Below, in pieces: positions 35,792 to 49,071 of a stretch of DNA of 64,000 bases. Position 1 is the first letter of the stretch. Each line of letters opens with the position of its first letter. The position numbers and the translations under genes are program-made. The notes beneath the pieces were generated by a model, which saw only the letters and a list, made by a program, of their open reading frames with translations, was not told the origin of the DNA and did not search any database. This DNA is from Branchiostoma floridae. Taxonomy: Eukaryota > Chordata > Leptocardii > Amphioxiformes > Branchiostomatidae. Where the stretch lies: NCBI RefSeq assembly GCF_000003815.2, contig NC_049986.1, positions 15,401,569 through 15,465,568 on the forward strand, written 5' to 3'.

Positions 35792-37017
35792 AATATCGTA
35801 CAACGTGTAGTAAACGGAGTTGTAGTTGCATTAGGATGAAGGTGCCACTGTTTGAATGAAGGTGCCATTTAAGTTTTTTATCATATAATAAAGAATTAAT
35901 ACGTAATGATATAGGTAACTTTGTTAATTGAAATCAAGACGTGCCAAGACTGTAGTTGACTCCTGCACTGCTGTTGACGAAATAAACAAGGAGTATGCGG
36001 GTATGGCTGTGTGTGCTGAAATTGTAGAAATTCTAGACTCACAGAGAGTTATAAAGGAAAGTCCACACTACAGTTATCGTCAGGTAGATTAATCTAGCTA
36101 TCAGAATTGACATATCTAGAAAGATTCTAGATATGGTTATGGAATATTTATATATAGAGAGAGATACCAGTCACAAGTCAAAAATAATACTTTACACTGT
36201 GGGATGAAGTTCATATCAATTTGATCGTGCTTACGTATTTATTAGTTTACTATGAAAGAGACTTCATACTATGTATACGTATATATAGTCATTGTAACGG
36301 TTCGTTTAATCAATTACGATAATAGCAAAGAAGATCACCATGATCACCACAGCTCTATTATCAAAACTTCGAATTCGTCCTTGGTATGAGAGGTAACCTG
36401 AGTTCAACGACCATCTGAAACACGTGACTCATCTATGTAAGGAGCACCGTACGCTCTCCTAGGCTTGTTTTCGGACTTGTTAGAATACGATCTCAGGTAT
36501 CCGAACTTAAGGTGCCAACCTTCGCTGGACGCTGAACAGGAGAGAAGTTGGTCCAAGAAGTGGGTAGACTAATGTTTGTCTTGTTAGATTTGGAGCTCTT
36601 TGTGGAACACCTAGCGATCTTTGCAATCCCTCGTGCGCTTATGGTGTAGATTGAGCCAAAATCGTTTGATGTTTTACTCAAATTGATAGTCCATTAGCTA
36701 CATGTATCATACATAACTTGTAGGTAGTTAATCTTCCTGGATTTCGGGGCATTAAAACATGACTTGCAAATTACATGGATTTAAACAACTCGTATTTACA
36801 GACTATAATACAATTGCTTATTTGCATACATAGGAACTTTACCTCTAGTTTTTGGTGTAATAGTTTAACTACCGAATTTACCCCATGTGGGCAAGAACAT
36901 AAAAATATAGACCATCAATATGCTACTTTATATAATTGTAAATGCTCAATCCACAACGATCAACTTTACGTGACCATGACATTCTCTGATTGACCAGCGA
37001 TTGTTCCAGAGTTGGAC
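35792..37017. other. Intergenic spacer C-D
   Basis: Contains the 3' UTR of gene C (AATAAA at 35887-35892, about 96 bases after the stop). Nothing else supportable was seen. Confidence 0.65.
35887..35892 (+). terminator. Polyadenylation signal, gene C
   Basis: AATAAA 96 bases after the TAG of gene C, the same spacing as in gene B. Confidence 0.65.
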
Positions 37018-37026
37018 TTTATATAG
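37018..37026 (+). promoter_or_regulatory. Candidate TATA box of gene D
   Basis: TTTATATAG stands about 400 bases before the start codon. The B/C promoter block is not conserved here, so this rests on the TATA match and position alone. The 5' UTR exon and its donor were not identified with confidence. Confidence 0.35.
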
Positions 37027-37421
37027 AATATGCCTATATGTTCATAGTCCACCGGCGGCAAAGTGAATAATATTTACCTGCGTATATGTTCAAGGTAGGG
37101 TTTCTTGTTTGACGCAGTCAGAATTTTAGATTAGAGAAAATTTACAAATGAAGGAGAGTCTTGTAGTCAAACGTGTAGTGCATGGTACTTTGATAATGTC
37201 CGCAAGCTCAACATCAGTTGAAAAACAGAACTTACCCTTGCCATATCGGGATCCATTGCTTTGTCACAATTCTTGCCATATACATTTTTTTTAAACCGTC
37301 ACGGTTACCAGCCGTTCCTCTTTTTATCTATTACTATTGAAATACATATGTTTATATCTGAATTTCGTAGTCGTGATTCAACGGTAAAAGAATCATTTAA
37401 AATGTTTCCATCTAGGTTATC

Positions 37422-40400
37422 ATGGCATACAAAGTCCTGTTGGCGACCTTTCTGGTCTGTGTGGGCGTGTGTTATGGTCGACATCATCATAAACAACCTC
37501 AAGGCGACTCAACCAGGTAAACACATCATACTTTTACTCAAGATTAAAGCAGGTATGCCAGAAAATAGTGGAGGGTCACTAAAAGGTACACATGAAGGAC
37601 TGGTTGGGATTTTTCATCTGTGTATATATGTATGAGTAAGTATTATAAGTAAGCACTTTTTTTCGTTTTCAACAATAGTATTGGTTGGCGTTTATGTACA
37701 GTTTGAATTACTGTACTTTTATTTTCTCAGTGGTAACAGTGAACAACTGGAAAAGGCCTGTACCGGAGAGTGCCCTGAGTTCGAGCTGTTGTGCTCGACC
37801 CCAGAGTACGACGTGCGGCGGTACAGGAGCGCCCTCTGGGTGTCCACCACGGTATCGGACCTGTCCCTCTCCCAGGCCAGCGGGCGAACCTGGAGCCGCA
37901 TCCATGTGTATTTCAAAGGCAAAAATGATCAAGGTATGTATTTACCATAGTTATAGACAAAAGTGAAAACGTATGCGTAGTTGTGTGAACGTGTGTGTAT
38001 GTCAGTATGTCTTTGTGTGTGTGTGCTTGCGTGCGCGCTCGCGCGTTTGCATTTTTCATTCAAATGTGTCATACAGTATATACATGTTTTTTTGTATATA
38101 TACATGTCTGCTCCTTGTGTGTGTGTAAGTGTGTAGCCATGAATGAACCCACAAACAAATGTGAGTGTGTTTCCAGGCGTTAAAATGCCGAGCACCGGGC
38201 CGTTGGTAACACAGACTCGCCAGCCGTCCGACAGCCCCATGCGAGAGATCACACTCTCTGTGCCGCTGCCGAGCAAGATGGTGAAACGTCCGCCCATTCC
38301 GAACGATCCAAAAGTTCGTATTCAAAAATGATTCCATTCATTTTCCAGTTTGTAATGTCGTCATAATTCAATATGATGCCATCAAAGTGCTCATAGTGTA
38401 TGATTTTCCAACCATTAGTGATGACATGTAAAAAGAGACGACGGAATGCAGGGCAAGTTGAAGTAAGGCGTTGTAGAAGCTAGATTCAGCAAGTGCTCAT
38501 TTATGGCATAATAATGGCTCTAACGATGAATGGACGAAAAATCTTTATGGTACATTCATGCCTCGGCGGGCTAGGTATAGGTTGTCAATAGAATGACGCG
38601 CTGACATGTGCAGAAAGAAGAAACAATGGACTATGAAGAGACTTATGATATGTTGCGTCAATTTAATTTGTGACAATGTTACCAACCAAACAAGACAAGT
38701 TTTTCTCATCCCAACACTTCGATCTCTGTCCCAGGTGGTGATAGATCTCGTTCCCGAGACTGTCGTGTACGTGAAGAAATTCCGGGGTCATTCACACCGG
38801 GTAGGCTTTGTCGCTGACAGGGAAGCCGACAACTTCTTCCGGACCCTTTCAGACAACAAGGAGCCGTTCTATGGGGACAATGATTACTACTATGTCGCGC
38901 AGTACGACAGGTAAAACAATTAACCAAAGCAAGTCACTATGACAGATGCAATTCCTCTGTGTATGTAAGACACTCCAACTCCTTATGCCACCGGTAGATC
39001 TGCCTGGAGATTAGTAAGAAACTGGCTTATTCTGTAACAATAGGTATGGTGACTTTCTGAATGATTTTTAATTTGGCACAAACATGCAGTCGCTCAGAAG
39101 TTCATTTTTTGGGGAAAAAATGTATCCTTCATACTTACAGTGCACTTGGAGTACCACGCCCAAAACAGACACTGCAGGAGTATTATGGGAGATGCTGTTT
39201 TCCTTCATCCTTGCACTGTATTTTACAGCATTGGTGCCTCCTCCAGTCCACTGACGTACAACGAGATCTGGATCTTCGCTCTGAACGAGAGATTGTTCCG
39301 GGTTCACGATTTCAACGACCACATCGGACAGGCATTCCCTAACTGTCTCCGGAAGGACGACAGGCTGAGGTCGTGGCACAAGATGGACCAGGCCGACATC
39401 CCTGTACAGGCCCTGGCACGGAAGCAGTGTTCCGAGACGTACTGTAAACGTACGTGTATGATGTTGGGTGAAAGTCGACATTCCCGGTTTTGTCTTTATC
39501 ATGTCTTTGGCCATTTGGAAGCAGATACAATGTATCAATAGTTGATGATCCTGATGGAACGTGTTGCCATTTTCTCTCATCCTATTTTTAAGACAACCAA
39601 TTTTGACCTCTGTATGCAAGTTGATGTGTATGCTAATGTTGTGATATGATTTTTTTCATGATGTGGCGGTCTCACGAGGAATGCAACATCGTACATTCGG
39701 CCATCTATTGATGATTGTTTTCATAAAAAGTACTACTAATTGATATGGTATTCACAAGGGAATGGAGAATGTCTTTCATTGGTTAATGACGTTTGTAACC
39801 AACTATTGCAGCACCAAAGCTGTGCCCTGTACCTGAGGTGAAGCAGGTGAAGGGAATTGACGATAAGACCATCACACTTCAGAAGTTCACCGATGTTCAC
39901 GTCACCTCCTACAGCCCGTACACCTGCCACTACGACACCGCCATCATCGCGGCCGCAGAACCACTGGCAAAACACCTCAACAAAACAGGTAGGTCACGAT
40001 GTTCCTCGTTTCCTCATCAGAATATGGTAAGGGGTAATATCAGAATGTGGTAATGGGTAATATCAGGTATAATATTTACCGCGTTATCTGATCTTTTTCA
40101 CGGCTCACAACGTCTCAAATTTAAAAACAAAAATTCTACACCTTGCTTTGACAAAGAATGGGTCGGCCTTTGTTGGAAGTGCCACCATCCTGGTTCAGTG
40201 AAGGTCGGTGGGCACTGAAGTACACAATATCTTCTTTCAACGTTGACGTTCCTCGTTCCAAGAAATTATTTAGGGTGCCTTCCCACCGGGTCCCCAAACA
40301 ACACGTGAGCGACCAAAATTGAATCTGTTCGCGCTTTTGGGTTTCAGATTAGAATATCATCCACGATGTAGAATTGTAAGAATTATAAATACACCAGTAC

Positions 40401-43400
40401 ACACAAAACTTAGAGATGTACGCTCTTTGCCTAAGACATTCATTAAGCTAAGCGTCAAATCTCTGGTTGCTCAGTTCTCTGGATGGAAGGTTGTTTCCAA
40501 CTTTCAAGGCTGACACCATCTTATCTCGTTCTAGGAGTTCCACACTCTGAAGTCGCCTTGATGAGCTTCAGCGCGGTTGAGATTCGAGACGAGTTGGACG
40601 GGAAGGAGGGCTGCCAGAAGTTCTATGACATAACTGTCATACGGGGCGGGGCGAGTGGGACTAAAGTCCAGGTGAGTGAAGATGCAGTTTATATACACCT
40701 TCTATTTACAAGCCAATCTGGTCAGCTTTACAATCATTAAATTTTTAACTAAGCTTTCACTTTATCACGCTATCTTTAAGAAACAATCGTTTTTAGCACA
40801 ATTTTGCACCTTCGTTATTGGCGACACAGTATTACATTTACAAATGTCTGGAAGAACAGTGATTGTGTGACGACCTTTGTTTTTCTCTACCCTTTGTTCT
40901 GCAGGACTTTTTCCATGAACTTACCCCGGATACTGCCGATAGGCATGGGTTAAGGAGTCCAAAGACGAAAGAAGCATATCATCATCGGAAAAACTACCAG
41001 ACTCAGTGAGAGACCACTATGATATAGTAAATTGTACCAAATATATAAGAAATTCTCGTCGTCCTTAGATCTTCTAGAATTGTCTGTAAAATAAAGTATT
41101 AACCCGTTTCGCTAAATTTAGCTCAGATGAAACTTTCGTGGTCATATTCGTAGGACGTCGGGCGATTACGATATCGTCGAATTTTGCTGAGCAGGCTGTG
41201 ACCAAACCAGCCGCCGACAGCCTTTTCTGTTAGTTAAGATACGGTCACACATTCGTATATATTCAAGTCCGTTTGAGGTGCGTATGCACGCGTATGAAGC
41301 TCTTAGTCTCTACCAGGCTCCACAGGTCGCGGGGAAAATAGTACAAATTGGACAAATATAGATGAATAACATGCCAGATGAGTTAGCTGACCGAGAAGTA
41401 TGGTTAGCGACCCAGCTAACTCGTCTGATATGTTACCTGTTTACGTTTGTCCAATTTCTTTTATTTTTCCAACGACCTGTGGGGCCTGGTGGAGGTAAAT
41501 ACTCCCATGCGCGCCTCATACGGACTTAAATATATACGCAGTTGTGCCCCCACCTTGACTTGCTATGGCTCAGAACGCCTTTACTTGGCGGTCATACGGC
41601 GACCGTAATACGATCGTACGGCGAATGTGTCCAGACCTTTTTTTACCTCCATGAAAAATGGAGGTATAGTTTTGAGTGTGTCTGTCTGTCTGTCTGTGTG
41701 TGTGTGTGTTTGTGTTTCTATTATGTCATTTGCATAATCAGAATATTTCATGGAGGTATGAGGTCTCCGAACTCTTGTTTTTTCTATTTTGCTTTCGGAC
41801 TGACGGGGACAATGTGGCACTGCACTCAAGTTTTTGTAACTTATATTAACAGTGCCACATACACGGTACAGACAGAAGGTAAAGGTAGTCTTTTGCCTTC
41901 CCGACCGAAGTCAGGTACCCATATTTACACCAGGGTGAAGTGAGGAAGGTCGTGTAAAGTGCCTTTCCCAAGGGCACAACGTCGGAACGGGGCACGGTGG
42001 GGATCGAACTCAGAACCTCTAGGTTTCGAGCCAAACGCTTTACCAGTTACACCACGCCCGACCTTTTAGCTAAGGGCAGAACCCGCCGTACGTGCAAATA
42101 CGTGCTGTCTACGTTCCAAAACGTGGGCAATCTTTTGGGATCTGTAAGTGGTAAGTACCGCCTCCGTACGTACTTTGTGTGCACCTTGCGCAACCGTGCG
42201 AGTGACGTGCGTTGACGTACTCATTGCCAGTCGCTGCTCTTGCCAGTCGTTCCCCACGTTTTCAGAAATACGTGGCGGACGTGGCCTCCCCAAAACCGTA
42301 CGGACAAATCGCATGTACGGCGGGTTGTGCCCTTAGCTTAATTGAAGGGAATAGACGGTCAATTCTCAAAATCCTTTGCGGTTTTTATGCTAAACGGATT
42401 TCTGTCATATTCTTATCTCTATGTTGGCATACAAGTAGATTATGTTCCAAGATACAAAGATGTTAGTACAGTAGCTTACTTGAAATCATGCTATTTACTG
42501 CGCGTCTCGCAAAAAAGGCATGAAACAAAACAGTTGGTGGAACCAACATTTCACCATTTCACAACGAAATGGAAAACTGGATGGAACGAAAGGAATAGCC
42601 AAAAGCGGCCATTTGCTATAATATGCATTACCATTTTATGCACCACAGTCACTTCTATCACAAGTGCATGGGTGGGAACATCTACTACGAACCAGTCACC
42701 ACCACTAAAGTAGCCAACGTACTCACGGACAGGCTCAAAGAGGAGAAGAAGTGTATTCTGGGAGATCACATAGGGGTGTTCGAACATCATCCACAGTCCA
42801 GGCTGTTTGACCGTTTCAATGAGGTACGATTGTTATCTGTTTCCATTTGTCTTTTTGCCTGTTTATCTATTCTGAATAGCAGTCAGTGACAATCCGACGA
42901 GACCCTAGATAAAGTCAATGGCATCTCTATTTCAGACGGATAGCTTTTATTTCCTTAATTTGCGTCATCAACACAAGTTTTATTAACTACAATTCAAAGT
43001 TAAACTTTTACATCCATATGGTACACTCAAAGGTATTGGCTCATTAGTTGAGATAAAAGACAACTTTGAATCCCCTTTGAGAAAAAAAGTAAGGAAGAGT
43101 GAAAAAGAGAGTGATTAAGAGAAATAACAGGAAAAGCAAAACTATGGCCATTCCAGTTAATATGCACATACTCTGAATCAAATAAAAATCAAATCGAATC
43201 AAACTTTATTTAATCAACTTGGCAGTCATGATCAATCAGACTGAATTGCGTCGAGTGTACAAGGAAATTATAGGAATGAAGCGTATGTTTTTTCAGGTTA
43301 TTCTAGATGCCGACCTGGACTGCAGTGACCAGGAGGGCCGTCCGGAGTTCACCTTCCATCTCCCGCTGAGTAAGAGCTACAGCCAGCACGAGGCGAAGCC

Positions 43401-43764
43401 AGTGGTCGGGGACCGCTGCACCACGTACGAGTGTCCCAACATGTCCGTCGCCGTGAGGTTTGAGAACAACCTCAGGCTGATGAAAACCCCAGCAGGTAAC
43501 CTTGAGGATGATGCTGTGATAATGGAAGAGTCTAGCCCATCTGCCGACACAATGTCTCTATAAGAACTACTACCAGCGGTTTAAATCTGTCAGGGACCAA
43601 TGTATATGTAGTGTCTGACTATTCTGTGAAAAAAACACAAGTTTCAAATATAAACATGTGGCGTCGCCTAGCGTAACACCTCGAGCACGTAAAAGAGCCC
43701 ACCACACTTATCGAAAAGAATCCTTCCAAGTGTGATATATATACTCTATCTATCTATCTATCTA

Positions 43765-43834
<70 letters not shown>

Positions 43835-46800
43835 CTGTGCTGTTCAGTAGAAACCTGGTGTCTTAGGCCATAAACTATGTGATACACACGAACCTTATGA
43901 GATTTGCACGAACCTTATGCGAAATTGAGGCAGTGGTAGCGTCTGTCACGTGACCACTGCCGGGGTCACGTGACAGACGGAGCGGGATTTTCAAGATGGC
44001 GACTTCGATCTTCGGCGACGGAAAATACGATGTAACACGCCGAAATGAAGCAAAACAGTAGCTCACAGGCTATCGAATACGTCTTCGTGATGGTATATGT
44101 CCATTCCATGCATTTAAATATAGATATCACGGGTAGAGACGCTCAAAATCATTCCTTCTCCCCGGCCGCCGTTTTGCATAAGGTTCGTGCAAATGTCATA
44201 AGGTTCGTGTGTATCACATAGTGATTCGTGCGAACTTCATAATATTCGTGCGTTTTCGCATAGTGATTCATGCGATTTTCATAATATTCGTGCGTTTTCG
44301 CATAGTGATTCGTGCGTATCACATAATATTCATACGAATTTCATAGGGTTCGTGCAAATGCTTAGGCACCCCTGATAAAGCGCTTTAACAGGTATGCAAT
44401 ACCAACCGACAAATACACCAGTTAAAATCTGCCTCACCAGTCATCATGGACACGCTAGGCACATTGATATGGCATTAACGTTAGTCTGTTAAGATGGCCT
44501 ATTACCTCCCAGACTTTTGTTGTTCCACAGCCACATGGCTTTGCTCCAATAGCACAGGCAAGTTTTGCACACACAAACAGGCCTGGGAGAAGGCACTCCA
44601 GTCCATTCTGTCTTACATCAATGGCAAGAACGAGGACAACGTGAGGATGGACATAACCAGACCACTGTATTATCAGGTCAGCTAATTTTTGTTGTCTGAA
44701 ACAGAGAATCAGCTGGGATGCACTACATACTTGGTTGCAACTGGTGTTTTATGATTTAATGTTCAAGCTAACCTTCATTGTGTGACAATGGGATTGTTTC
44801 AACAGTTTGTAACAGGCGAGTAGAAACAGTCTCCTGGCTCCCGGGATTTAAACCCGCGCCGAACTCGTTTCAGGGTCAGACCTGTTTCGCATGGTCAGTT
44901 TGGCGGCGTTTGAACCTAACTGGTATAAGTTGATGCTGTATAACATTGTAAGTAAATCACATTTGTTTCCATTGTTAAGGCATTTAGATGTTTCTTTACT
45001 CAGGGTTTCAGAGGAGACCATGAGTGTGATACAGGAATTACGATGTGCATTACACTGCCAAAGAAGTATGAGGACAACCCACCAAAGCCCATCGATGATA
45101 TGGTATGTATTGAGATATCTATTTCATGATTGTTGCGTATTTTTCTTTACTTAGGCCACTAGTGGATGTGTGCTTATATTTTCCTTTAAGACTGATGTCA
45201 TAGCCATCAGTACCAGTACAATTGTTTGCGATAATGTCAGATAGACTCCTACAAATTATGCTTAATGTTGTCAAACTTGGCAGCTCAGACTAGCAGTTTT
45301 CAGGAGGTTCATTGACAAGACCTATTCCGAAGTGCAATAAAATCACCTGACGTATAACGTTTCACAAACCTATTGGTTAGCTCAAAACATTACATACTAT
45401 CAATATATCAGATCTTTCAGAAACTACATACTTATACACCTATTAGACGATTAGATGATCTTTCCATACTCTTGTTTATATTTTCCAGGTTTCCTTCAGA
45501 AGGGGAGATAAGGATAGTTACTGGTATGAGACGGCATTTGTGGGCAAGCCTACCTTAGACGTGCTCACGAAACAGATGACTCGGATGACCAAGCAACTTG
45601 AAGAACTTAAAACGTTTGGGGTAAACTATACGACAGAGGTATGCAGCCATGCTTTCATCTTTCATATATACCATTACGTCGACTATATATATAGGGACAA
45701 AAAAGTGCCCATAATGAGTACAAGTATTCCAAGTTCAAAGATTTTAGACGATCTTCGTATTTCATACTATCTATATTTTTCTTGTTTTAGGACATTTGGG
45801 CTGGGGGCTATGGCTTTGTTAACGACGAGGAAGCTCTTATGACAGTGATAATCGTAGACCAGCAGGTATGTCTGATTGATAGTCACCCAATCGATCATTT
45901 CATCAATCAATCAATGAATTACATTTCGTATTCCAGCAGTATTTAATGTTCAAAAGGCAATTAGATATAGATATGTTATTTACTTGAGACAAATGCAAAA
46001 GGATTATTCACAAAAAAAAAACTTGTATTTCTTTTTTTCAGCACATCTACTGGAAGGTGAGTGCCTGTTTCTTATAACTGTTTCATAACGTTTTATAATG
46101 TTTGCTCCTGCGATTCACACTGTAGATACACTGTGCCAAAATGAATTAGAACGATTATTTCTTTGTTTTAATTCAAACCTGAAACAGGACAGTGAGAAGG
46201 TAGAAGATGCCGAGAATGACAAGACGGAGGAGGAACACCCAGATGAAGAGATCCTGGACCTGATACCAAAGGATTGCCATCTGCCTACCTGTAACCCCGT
46301 CCAAGTGACCAAAGAACACAGCAACTACATGGAAATCTTCTTCCCCACATGTGGGCATTTACATACTATCTATTCTCTGTTTCCCTCCACCACCATCCTT
46401 GTTATTTGCTCAAATTTATTTCTTTCTGCTTTTCGACCTCCTTGTAGTTTTGTTCCATGAGAACAAGTACAGCTCATTTTGCTGAACGAACTAAAGCCAG
46501 CAATTATCAACGAAGGAACTGAAGATAGTGATTAGTCTTTCATTTGAGTTGTCTTCACTAACTTGGGAGTAACGTTTAGCATGACTTGACTTGATTCATG
46601 ACGTGTATGAGATCATGAGACATTTTTGAGAGGACTTTAAAGTCGTATCACGGCTTTCTTTGAGCCTCATTACCTATGCCCTGTGTTGCACAGCGAAGGG
46701 TGTCTGCCAGTACGTCAAAGGATGCGGCCACGGCTCTCCTCGCCGGAGTCTATTCCTCCCCATCTACAAGTATTTCGACGGAGACAATGAAGAGAAGGAG

Positions 46801-49071
46801 AAGATTGGGAATGTCACGGATCCAATTGTTTTTCAGGTAGTTTCCAGATATAAAAAATGAAACTTGTGTTGTATAAAATTGTTTACATTTTGAGCAGTTT
46901 TGTAGCTATCTACGCTGTGGTTTATTTGCTCCCTAGGTATTTGAAAAAGGGCCAATGAGTGGCGGAATTCTCATATCTATGCATGAGTATAGTTGATGCA
47001 ATGCGGAAGTGGTGCGCTTGCATATCACTCTTTTTGTTTTTGTTGACTCAAGGTAAAGCTCTACTCAGCCGAGGAGGAACTGGCCGGTGTTGAGGCATGT
47101 GAGCGAGAGTTCCAACTCTGTGCCTATCTGCCTTCCTCCTACGCGGAAAAGGACATCCCCAAACCAACAGGAGAGAACGTAAGACATCATTTGATGCAAT
47201 GATAGATATAGATTATACCATTATGATCTCTTTCTAGCTAACACTATACTTTCTGCAATCTTTGACAATACACACCAACGTTAGATTTAATGTAAAGGGC
47301 TGTTATGGAATTTTTTTTATAAATACCTTGTATGCAATCCGTATCTTGGTTCAATCTGCACACGAAACCCTGCATTAAATCCCTATTTACATGATTTCAG
47401 TATTGTTTTAGTCAATGATAGCTTTATTGCACAGCAATTGTACGGGGTACAAAGTATGGCATCTACATAACTACAGTTCTATAACTTAACGCTTATCTAA
47501 CTAATACAGAAGTTGTAGTATGGGATAAGTTTCTTACAGTCATTGGAGGCTTTTACAATCATTGAATTAAAACAATCATTTACAAATGTATGGGACTCAA
47601 CAAGTTCAAATGAAACGGAAGAAGATATTTTTATATCAAAACAGTATCCCTACTGTGGGACTGCACACCGTTTGCATACAATCTGCATATTGGTTGAGAC
47701 ATTTATGCCACCTTTCAAAACACAGATGGCTACATTTAATGCCAAGGATGGAGCTCACGGGTACGCCATCGGTGTGAATGGTTCTTTCAACAGTATCGAC
47801 ATTCCTGCCACAACCATCAAGCTGATACAGGCGCTGAACGCAGAGAAGGTCAAGCACAGCCAGGTACAAATTTTAAACTGACCAGTTAACGTTTTATTCA
47901 CTGTCAAAGGCGGGTAATCAATCTATCTATTGGGCACATCCCACATAGTGTAATAGAAACGTAACAGATGCATATCTGTATACTTACATACGTAAAGCAA
48001 TTAAATGTGTTCTTGACATCTAAATGTAGAAGTCTCTACCAACAAGGATGTTTGTTCCAATGCACATACTTTTCATACTAATTAACGTACACATGCACTG
48101 ATTGGTTACCGCTGAAACTGTTCATTTACCCAACTGTACATCTACCACCCATATGTATGTTTCCCCTACTACCACTTTATGTTTCTCCTACTGTATGTTT
48201 CCCCTACTACGTATACCTCTGAATGTTTCCCCTACTGTATGTATCCCCTACTACCTCTGTATGTTTCCCCTGCTGTATGTTTCCCCTACTACCTCTGTAT
48301 GTTCCCCCTACTGTATGTTTCCCCTACTACCTCTGTATGTTCCCCCTACTGTATGTTTCCCCTACTACCTCTGTATGTTCCCTCTACTGTATGTTTCCCC
48401 TACTACCTTTGTATGTTTCCCCTACTGTATGTTTCCCTTACTACCTCTGTATGTTTCCCCTACTGTGTATTTCTCCTAACACCTCTGTCCTCTGTATGTT
48501 GACACATCAGGACTGGCTGCTGATATTCGCGCACACCAACGAGTTCACCAAAGTCGAGCAGGACAAGATGGTTTACTTCGCCCTCCTGAAGGATCAGGAG
48601 ATGTCGGATGGAGGTATATTAAGAAACTTTAAAAGTGTTCCATAAACTTTCAAATTTCCAAATTATCTTATTTGTTTTGATTTCATTAATTGACTTGGTT
48701 GAAGAATTCTAAAGTCAAACGAAAAAAAAAAAAAACACAGCACAATCCTGCTCCTTATTGTGAAACTTGGAGCACCAGTCCTGTCATGTAATAAAGCATG
48801 GTTTATATATAATTGGGACAAAGCGAAAATTACCACATAATGACAATCATTCACTTTGCCTCCATTCGGACTGCCCTCTGGGCCCGTATATTGGTATTTG
48901 TAGCCAGACAGGTGCAGCAAGTACTCTAGCCCAAGGTATGCAAAGGTTAGATTCTAAAAGACAAGGTAAATCTACATAGTGTCTACAGGTGCCCATGCAT
49001 ACATGTATGCTGTTCCACTTATGCGTGAATGTGTCTGTCATCTTACAGTGCAGCCCTCTGATGGCGAGTAG
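37422..49071 (+). CDS. Gene D: secreted four-unit SOUL/HEBP-like protein
   Basis: Twenty-one coding exons: 37422-37516, 37731-37933, 38177-38313, 38735-38910, 39229-39449, 39812-39988, 40535-40671, 40905-41005, 42649-42823, 43297-43495, 44531-44676, 45004-45102, 45489-45638, 45791-45865, 46042-46056, 46188-46350, 46694-46836, 47053-47178, 47726-47863, 48511-48613, 49049-49071. The phases agree, for 2802 nt and 933 residues. Signal peptide MAYKVLLATFLVCVGVCYG is followed by RHHHKQPQ. Unit 1 carries YDVRRYRSALW, KMPSTGPL, PPIPNDP, VYVKKFRG and NEIWIF. Unit 2 keeps CMGGNIYYEP and SRLFDRFNE; units 3 and 4 follow as in gene B. Differences from B: one 90-nt exon is split into 75 + 15 nt, and the protein ends VQPSDGE without the acidic tail. 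Secretion and ligand binding are inferred from sequence and family. Confidence 0.86.
41254..41538. mobile_element. Large imperfect palindrome (foldback element)
   Basis: Arms 41254-41388 and 41414-41538 are imperfect reverse complements over about 125-135 bases, with matched blocks CGTATATATT, CCACAGGTCG, AATTGGACAAA and GAGTTAGCT. The loop is only 25 bases. It lies in the large intron of gene D between the exons at 40905 and 42649. A further pair (GTCACACATTCG near 41244, GAATGTGTCC near 41622) may mark the ends of a bigger element. Confidence 0.7.
41876..42064 (-). mobile_element. tRNA-derived SINE, antisense copy
   Basis: On the minus strand it has an A-box region (GCGTGGTGTAACTGGTAAAG) and a B box (GAGTTCGATCC), followed by the same body as the SINE at 54745-54986: GTTGTGCCCTTGGGA and CACGACCTTCCTCACTTCAC. 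It lies in an intron of gene D. Confidence 0.75.
43746..43832. repeat. (TATC)n(TA)n microsatellite
   Basis: About six TATC units lead into about 32 TA units in an intron of gene D. Confidence 0.95.
43850..44372. mobile_element. Foldback MITE with 45-bp inverted repeats
   Basis: 43877-43921 and 44177-44221 are near-perfect reverse complements, each holding two copies of CGAACCTTATG or its complement. Outer sequence GGTGTCTTAGG (left) and CTTAGGCACC (right) suggests the ends. The right part has tandem CATAATATTCGTGCG/TTTTCGCATAGTGATTC units. GTCACGTGAC palindromes occur inside. Limits are approximate. Confidence 0.65.
46042..46056 (+). other. 15-nt microexon of gene D
   Basis: CTTTTTTTCAG|15 nt|GTGAGT encodes HIYWK. 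In B (18345-18434) and C (31682-31771) the same residues end a single 90-nt exon. The 75-nt exon at 45791-45865 plus this microexon restores those 90 nt. Confidence 0.8.
48153..48480. repeat. Minisatellite, about 38-bp period
   Basis: Alternating TGTATGTTTCCCCTAC and TACCTCTG blocks repeat about eight times, ending about 30 bases before the acceptor of the exon at 48511. The repeat is pyrimidine-rich on the sense strand. It makes long but meaningless open frames rich in Pro, Tyr and Cys. Confidence 0.9.

Noticed and set aside
37261-37635. 124-codon frame overlapping the first exon of gene D
   Set aside because: It reads another frame; the D start at 37422 has a signal peptide and the conserved donor.
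42001-42064. Possible tRNA gene on the minus strand
   Set aside because: A and B boxes are present but it continues into a body shared with 54745-54986 and no cloverleaf stem closes, so it is a SINE head.
48102-48645. Three overlapping frames rich in Pro, Tyr and Cys
   Set aside because: Produced by the 38-bp minisatellite. Only 48511-48613 is a real exon.
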